From Berberis thunbergii (Eukaryota; Streptophyta; Magnoliopsida; Ranunculales; Berberidaceae), in NCBI GenBank assembly GCA_003290165.1, contig QNQO01000221.1, positions 682,001-746,000 of the forward strand: DNA of 64,000 bases, read 5' to 3'. The stretch's first letter is position 1. The number at the start of each line of letters is the position of its first letter. The notes below the pieces were generated by a model. That model searched no databases. It had not been told where the DNA came from and was given only the letters and a program-made list of their open reading frames with translations. The position numbers and the translations under genes were made by a program. Positions 58,004-64,000 of this stretch are shown here, in pieces.

Positions 58004-59504
58004 AACTAGTTAATATTTTGCTCCTGCAATAAACAAAATTTGTATAATTAAGTATAAACAAACGTTACAAACCCATTCAATTCCAACATATGGTAGGTAG
58101 ACAATGGAATATTTCAAACTTCTCATGATAGACACACATCTCACTTATTCATAATTTACATGCAATTTTTGCAACCGCATTTGAAATATGTTATGTCCAC
58201 AACATACATAACTAAATAAAGGATTTACAATCTATCTTATGCAACTCCCTTAGTAAATGGCATATCCGATGAGTACCTGGTCTTAGTAGTATCTAGTTTT
58301 GTGCACTTACGACAAACTGGTAAATACGAAACAAGTGGTCTACATAGAAAACCACACAACCCCCACCAGACCCCTACCCTTACTGAAATTCATCATAAAT
58401 GTCAATGTGCAACAAGTAAATGGAAGCTACTTATGTTTGTTCTTTGTTGGCCTAGTCATTTTGAATTGACTAGATTAAGTGGCAAAAACAGACAACCTCC
58501 AGAAGGCCAGAATCTCACATGATGAAGAAGAGGTTATGTCCAAAAGGAGGCAATGAAATCACCTACTAACAATACTCACAACTATCTAATGAAAAAAAAA
58601 GTAAAATTTTGAAAATATCATCTTTAAGAATGTGATGAAATTGAACTTACATGTAAGGTCCTGCAATACTTTAAAAACAAATGGGTCACCAAATAATCAA
58701 GTAAAACTGTAAAAGAGAGAAGAAGAAAATGGGTGGATTGTGAAAAGATTATTTCAAGAGGGAGGGATTTTGGACTTGTTAGCTGCAAAACAGAACACCC
58801 ATTATTTGCAAATCAGAAAACCCTTCATTTTCATTATTTCCTTAGAATCATGAATACGTATTGTAATACATGTTGTCGTCATTCAGAATGGCCTACAAAG
58901 TTTTCTTTTATTATAATATATATTTATTTATTCGTTTTTAAAGGAGATTGCCTACACTCAAATGATGTTGGGATTTTTTATTATCGCCAATTGTAGGATT
59001 CTGAACTCACAAACTGAGGTATTTGAGCTGCAACTTTTGTAATCATTAGAAATGCTAAAACATTCTCATCTCAATAAAAGAAAATGACTCTCTACTCCAA
59101 TGCATAAAAATGATCAATTTTTGTCACTTTTGTGCATTTTATTGACTTAAGCTTGAATCAACATCAATTTTGATGGTACTGTGAATATCATGTGATGAAC
59201 AGGTTGGTATTTTTGTATCTGCTTATATCATCATCAATAAGAAGAGGAAAGATGGGAGAATCAACAAGCAACCAATTGGGTGTGATTGGTACGTACCCGT
59301 GGTTGCTCGCGAGATGCAGCCTGCTCTGCGGGCCTGCGGCTGCTCTTTGGTCTTTGCCTCTGCGCCTCTTCTGATGTTTGTCAAAGACTCAAAACAAAAA
59401 CAAGTTGAACAACTCGTCTCTTGCTCTTCTTTAAGTTCTTTTGTTTTCACACTGAGGACGAGTGAGAGAGTGAGAGACTGAGGAGTGATCCGAGTGAGGA
59501 GACC

Positions 59505-59526
59505 TAGGGTTAGGGTTAGGGTTAGA
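59505..59526 (+). repeat. three short telomere-like TTAGGG units
   Basis: AGGGTTAGGGTTAGGGTTAG inside the hAT subterminal region. It is too short and of the wrong unit (plants usually TTTAGGG) to be telomeric. Confidence 0.7.
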
Positions 59527-59986
59527 AATAGAAAGTAAGAAGTAAAGTAAGTAGGGAATTTACTAATTTAGGGTTGGGTGGGTATATAAATTCGGTTTCA
59601 AATGGATCGGAATCGAACCGTTTAAAAAAAATTTGGAACCGGAACCGAACCGACTCGTTTAACAATTTTTAATTTCAGAACCGAACCGTTTGGAGTAAAA
59701 CGGTCCGGTTCGGTTTGGATCCGCGGCTCCTCGACCCGTTTGCCCACCCCTACTCACTATCAATCAACCAAATATAATCCCCCTCCCCTCATCCAACAAA
59801 ACATGAAAGTGATTTTGTTGACCCAATGTCTTAGGGCATTGATATGATTGGCCATATTGTGGGACCCATATACGGTGTTAGAAGAATATTTTGCTTCCAA
59901 TCTCAAATGGAAATGTAAATAAATTGACAGAAATTTTTTGGGAATTGGATTTGGCCCTTCTCCAATCTATTTTCAAGTGTTTTCCC

Positions 59987-60658
59987 CAGTGTTCTAAAAA
60001 TCGTTAGGCGCTGGGCAGGCGGCGAGCAGGTGCCTAGCGTCTAGGGGCCTAAGCGGGTGCCTAGGTGGTTGCCTAGGCGGTCTTAGGTTTTGTATTATAA
60101 CTTTAATAATTTACAAAAGTTAAGCATAATACCTTATCAATTACATCCAATTTAATGTCAATATACATATGAAAAATTAACAATCGTGAACAAAATTTAT
60201 TCAAACTCAAATGACTGAAGTTGATCATAATGGGTACTTTATATAAATTTGAACTTGTGTACTCTTTTATTTTTTTTCAAATTGCATGAATAACCTCAGT
60301 TATGTTTGATAAAATCTACATTAGTAAAATTGGTACTGGCAGATCATTTGAGAATTCCATTAAGTAATCATCCTTTGCTACATTTAGACATATACTGAAT
60401 AAAAAATAATTAAATAGTTTATTTCTAAAAATTAAGAAAGAAAAATAAAATAAGAACACAATCAGCTTTATTAAAAAATTAAAAAAATTAAAAATAAAAT
60501 AAAAATCGCCCAGACCGCCTAGACCCCGCCTAGGCGCCCTAGATAGATCCCGCCCAAACCCGCCTAGACTCGCCCAGACTACCCAAAACCGCCCAGACTG
60601 CCCGTCCAGCCATTAATCTGGGCGATTTTCCACCTTCTAGCCGATTTTTAGAACACTG
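59987..60658. mobile_element. hAT-type MITE
   Basis: A perfect 17-bp terminal inverted repeat (CAGTGTTCTAAAAATCG and its complement) with an exact 8-bp target duplication GTTTTCCC (59979-59986 and 60659-60666). Subterminal GCCTAGGCG-type motifs recur at both ends (GGTGCCTAGGTGGTTGCCTA; CCGCCTAGGCGCCCTAG). 672 bp, AT-rich core, no transposase. Confidence 0.93.
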
Positions 60659-60696
60659 GTTTTCCCTGGATTAAACTTTTTGGTTTCTCGTACCAA

Positions 60697-62647
60697 GGGA
60701 TCGACTATTTCACACTACCTAAAGTGTTGTCCCACCCAATCATATTAACTTTTTCTTTTTCACACCATCTACTTTATTTTCCACACCACCACTTTTTTCC
60801 CACACTACCAATAAAAATTCAAAATTAAAATTTTTCTCTCTCCTCCCTCTCTTCTCTATCAAACACTACCATCACCCTTCCATCGTCACCACCATCCCGC
60901 CGCAACCACTTCTCTCCCTCCCGCCCCCACCACCTTTTTTCCATTTTTTCTCCCTCAAGCACCACCACTACCCCGCCACCTCTCTCACCCACTTTGTCTT
61001 TGAAAACAGGGTATTGTCCCTTATTTTGGTTCAATTTTAAAGCCCAATTGAGACCGATTCTCAAGCTCATCAAAATATAAAAATTGCAATAGTCTTAGTC
61101 ATCTAATCAACACAATTTGAATGAATTAAAAACTTTGTGAATTAAGCAACTTATGGTCATTTTACTAAACTCACTCAAATTATAAATAAATAAAAGTGAA
61201 TTGTCCCTGATTTTGGCCAATTGATGAGCTCAATTGAGACCGACTTTTAAGATCATCAAAACATAACAATTGTAGTACTCTGAGTTGCCTAATAAACACA
61301 ATCTGAATCAGTTGAAAATGTTAGGAAATGAGCAAGTTATCTCAAGTTCATCAAAACACAAAAAATGTAATACTATGCGTTATCTAATAAACACAATTTA
61401 AATCACTTGAAAATGTTTTGAAATGAGCAAGTTATGGTCATTTTACTAAAGTCGCGCAAATCTGTCTCACAATGAAAATGGGGTAGTGTTCCTAACTTCC
61501 AACCAACTTATACTCTAGATTGAGCCCGATTCTCAAGATCATCAAAACTCAAAAATTGTGGTACTCTGATTATCTAATGAACAAAATTTGAATTGCTAGA
61601 AAATATTTTGAAATGAGAAAGTTATGGCTATTTTACGACAAGCACTCAAACTGTCCACAAAAAAGAGTATGTTTTTTTCACTCATTCGCATTGGACAATG
61701 CGAGGAGTCTCATATTCACCCAAAACCATGCAAACTAAAGTCTCCAGTTCACCCAGATCTATGCGAATGTGAGACTTCCACTCGCATGGACCTTTGCGAA
61801 TGTGAGACTCCTATTCGCCTTGTCCAATGCGAATGGGTGAAAACATACTTTTTTTCTAGACAGTTTGAATGTTTGTCGTAAAATGACCATAACTTTCTCA
61901 TTTCAAAACATTTTCAAGTGATGCGAATTGTGTTCATTAGATAACTGAGAGTACTAAAATTTCCTTGATTTTATGATCTTAAGAAATGTCTTCAATAGAC
62001 AGTATAAGTTGGCCGAAAGTTAGGGACACTACCCCATTTTCATTGTGGGACAAATTTGCGTGATTTTAGTAAAATGATCATAACCTTCAAAACATTTTCA
62101 AGTGATTCAAATTGTGTTTATTAGATAACTTAGAGTACTATATTTTTTGTGTTTTTATGAACTTGAGAATCGGTAAAAATCAAATGTATAAGTTGGCAGA
62201 AAGTCAAGGACACTAACTCGTTTTCTTTTCGGAACATATTTTTTGCGGGAATCATAACTTGCTCATTTCAAAACTTTTTCAACTGATTCAATTTGCGTTT
62301 ATTAGGTAACTTAGAGTACTGCAATTGTTATGTTTTGATAAGCTTGAGAATCAGTCTCAATTGAGCATATCATTTGGCTGAAAGTTACCCTATTTTTATA
62401 TTTTGAATGAGTTAGCTAGGCTATTTTGTGAAGAGATTAGAAGAGGGGAGGCGGGCGGTGGTGGGGTGGTGTTGCTCCGTTGTTTGTTGATCTGCAAAGA
62501 AGTAAAGAGAAAAGTCAAAGAAAACAATGGAGGAGGATGGTTCTCTTCTCGCGATTTCATCGTTACTGTTTTTTTCAAAAACAATTTTTTCGGGTGGTGT
62601 GTGTAATAGGTTAAAAAAAATCTGGATGGTGGTATGAAGTAGGCATT
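60697..62647. mobile_element. 1.95-kb foldback-like palindromic element
   Basis: Left and right halves are inverted copies around about 61755: CATTCGCATTGGACAATGCG at 61682 pairs with TTGTCCAATGCGAATGGGTG near 61822, and ACAATGAAAATGGGGTAGTG near 61470 pairs with ACTACCCCATTTTCATTGTG near 62028. The ends GACTATTTCACACTACC and (complemented) CTACTTCATACCACC agree. TACCAA occurs on both sides (60691-60696 and 62648-62653). Within each arm a TGAGCAAGTTATGGTCATTT-centred block of 120-200 bp is repeated in tandem. No transposase; short open frames are incidental. Confidence 0.75.
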
Positions 62648-62819
62648 TACCAATCACAGGAGAAATAGAAATTTCCGTTAATTTACTCTGTCATAGACTT
62701 AAACCTTTTATTTTAACACAACAAAATTTTCTCAAAACAACCGACGGAAGTATGATTATTAGCATACTAAATAGAAAATATAATTACCAAGAAAATTTCA
62801 AAAATTTTTACGGTTTACA

Positions 62820-63552
62820 TAGGGGTGGGCATCTCTCATCCCGCTATCCCGATCTCGTCCCGTCCCATCCCGATTTTTTCGGGTCCTATTGAGATTGATC
62901 ATTCCATCACGATCCCATCCTGTCCCGGTCTATAATGGGATGGGATCCGGATGAAGATTTTCAATCCCGCCCATCCCGAACCGATTTTTTTAATATTTAA
63001 TATGAAATATGTTGTATGAAACCATTTGATGACATGACTTTTATTTTTTGTTTTATTTATTGACATGACTATTTATTCTCACAAGCTTCCATCGACTCAC
63101 CTAGATAATGAATCTAACTCAAACTCTGTTTCTTTTTTTTTCCTCTTCTTAACTCTTGACAACAACAATGTGTGCTCCTCGTAGTTTTTAAATAACAAAC
63201 CCATTGATTATTTTCATTAGCAATGTACAAAAAATGGTTATCTTCAATAGTGATTCTAAAAAAACGAAGTAAAACCTAATAAAATGAAAAAAAATAAAAA
63301 AAAATCAATGGCATAAAGTTATAGACTTGTTCTTAGAGCTGTGTGTTTGGTAAATCCAAAATTTGCAATCTTGCATGTTAAATTTTCAATCCAAAATTTA
63401 GTACATGTTCATCCTGTCATGTCCCGTCCCGTCCGAACCTGTTTGGGATGGGACGAGATCGGGATGAGGTATATCCCATCCCATCCCGTCCATATGCTGA
63501 ACAAATGGAATGAGATAAGGATGAAATCGACCCCGTCCCATGCCCACCACTA
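62820..63552. mobile_element. hAT non-autonomous element
   Basis: Ends TAGGGGTGGGCATC and CATGCCCACCACTA. GTTTACA on both sides (62813-62819 and 63553-63559), with the empty site GGTTTACAATATTC in segment A near 8267. Subterminal TCCCGTCCCATCCCG motifs are like those of the element at 46168, so the two are the same family. 733 bp. Confidence 0.88.
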
Positions 63553-63930
63553 GTTTACAATATTCTAAGACATCAAACTTAGGTCACAGCTCTTAACTAA
63601 TTCAGGTAAGTTTATATTTAAGAATCCAATCATTTGAGTGTAGCAAGTAGCTTCCTTGTTATATTGTTCTGCAGTATGTATTTCAATTGTCTTCTGATAC
63701 TCTCTATCAACTATGTAACATCTGATACTTCAGCAAATAAAGTTAGCAAAGATACACAGTCAATACATATATAAGTTACATCAATAGAGAACACACAATA
63801 AACACCTGTCTGTATAATTTACTCGAGTACTACATAATATTATAAATGCAACATAGACAGGAAGGTAGGCACCCTAAACACCCTCCTAGTAGTCTCTAAT
63901 TGAGAGGCATTACATAATAACAATAACATA

Positions 63931-63996
63931 CTAGAATGGTGGCCCTCCAGGAGGACCTCCACCACCAAAGGGAGGACAACAATCCCCACAAAACAT
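63931..63996 (-). CDS. small Gly/Pro/Cys-rich protein gene, copy B, last exon (cut by window edge)
   Basis: The minus strand reads MFCGDCCPPFGGGGPPGGPP, F, TAG (63933-63931). Copy A has MFCGDCYPPFGGGGPSGGPP, F in the same frame, so substitutions are few and the stop is conserved, suggesting a real coding exon. The upstream exon (expected MGPGGPWGGP-type start with CC and CxC cysteines) lies beyond the window. The function is unknown. The 3' flank (63560-63930) is the shared A/B sequence. Whether copy B is intact cannot be judged here. Confidence 0.5.
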   Translation of the reverse strand: MFCGDCCPPFGGGGPPGGPPF

Positions 63997-64000
63997 CTCC

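Larger units (their letters stand above)
53417..59752 (-). mobile_element. 6.3-kb hAT element with a transposase gene
   Basis: Ends TAGGGGTGGGCACGG and TTTGCCCACCCCTA with an exact 8-bp target duplication CTCACTAT (53409-53416 and 59753-59760). Segment A has the related empty site CCCACTAT near 7630. Subterminal regions carry many CGGTTCGGTTCC/GGAACCGAACC motifs. The minus-strand interior encodes a BED-finger hAT transposase (55372-58003). Confidence 0.93.
50037..64000. repeat. segment B: direct duplicate of 7496-9640, expanded by insertions
   Basis: Residual single-copy blocks (50037-50163, 53377-53416, 59753-59986, 60659-60696, 62648-62819, 63553-64000) are collinear with segment A. The gaps between them are the transposons listed at 50164, 53417, 59987, 60697 and 62820. 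The window ends inside the duplicated small gene, so the right limit is unknown. Confidence 0.85.

Noticed and set aside
59505..59526. Interstitial telomere
   Set aside because: Only three TTAGGG-like units; chance or a regulatory telo-box-like motif inside a hAT end.

Overview
The window is nuclear DNA of a flowering plant, most likely a eudicot. It is AT-rich and built mainly of transposable elements. Gene remnants belong to plant families (DUF247, CHX antiporter, RLCK, BiP, DJ-1, VPS11), there are GT-AG introns, and the retroelements carry initiator-tRNA-Met or TGGCGCC-type primer sites. No bacterial operon, rRNA, tRNA or CRISPR array was found, and no gene is clearly intact. I cannot name the species.

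Layout. 1-5.8 kb: a Tat-type gypsy LTR interrupted by a long chromovirus-like LTR. 5.8-7.1 kb: decayed Myb/SANT-like and CHX (cation/H+ exchanger) fragments. 7.5-9.9 kb: segment A, an anonymous single-copy-like stretch with a small Gly/Pro/Cys-rich gene. 10.9-13 kb: a TRIM-like element cut by a CACTA end, and a snapback MITE. 13.9-15.5 kb: a hAT-type element carrying a VPS11 fragment. 16.1-26.2 kb: a non-autonomous Tat element with three LTRs and a 2.7-kb tandem duplication. 26.5-28 kb: a Harbinger-like MITE. 29-34.8 kb: head-to-tail Helitron monomers. 35.2-42.6 kb: a DUF247 gene split by a 319-bp Tourist MITE and a 5.3-kb copia element, both with exact target duplications. 43.5-45.8 kb: CACTA-type subterminal repeats. 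46.0-50.0 kb: a Pack-MULE carrying RLCK, BiP/HSP70 and DJ-1 fragments, itself hit by a hAT MITE. 50.0-64 kb: segment B, a direct duplicate of segment A inflated by a 3.2-kb LTR, a 6.3-kb hAT with a near-complete transposase, two smaller hAT elements and a 1.95-kb palindromic element. The window ends inside the second copy of the small Gly/Cys-rich gene.

The genes here do not form a pathway. The informative content is the nesting order: the A/B duplicates give empty sites for each insertion in B, and the DUF247 reading frame gives empty sites for the MITE and the copia element. I found no convincing new functional system. The strongest leads are the multi-gene Pack-MULE, the hAT-borne VPS11 fragment, the Helitron array and the doubly interrupted DUF247 locus.
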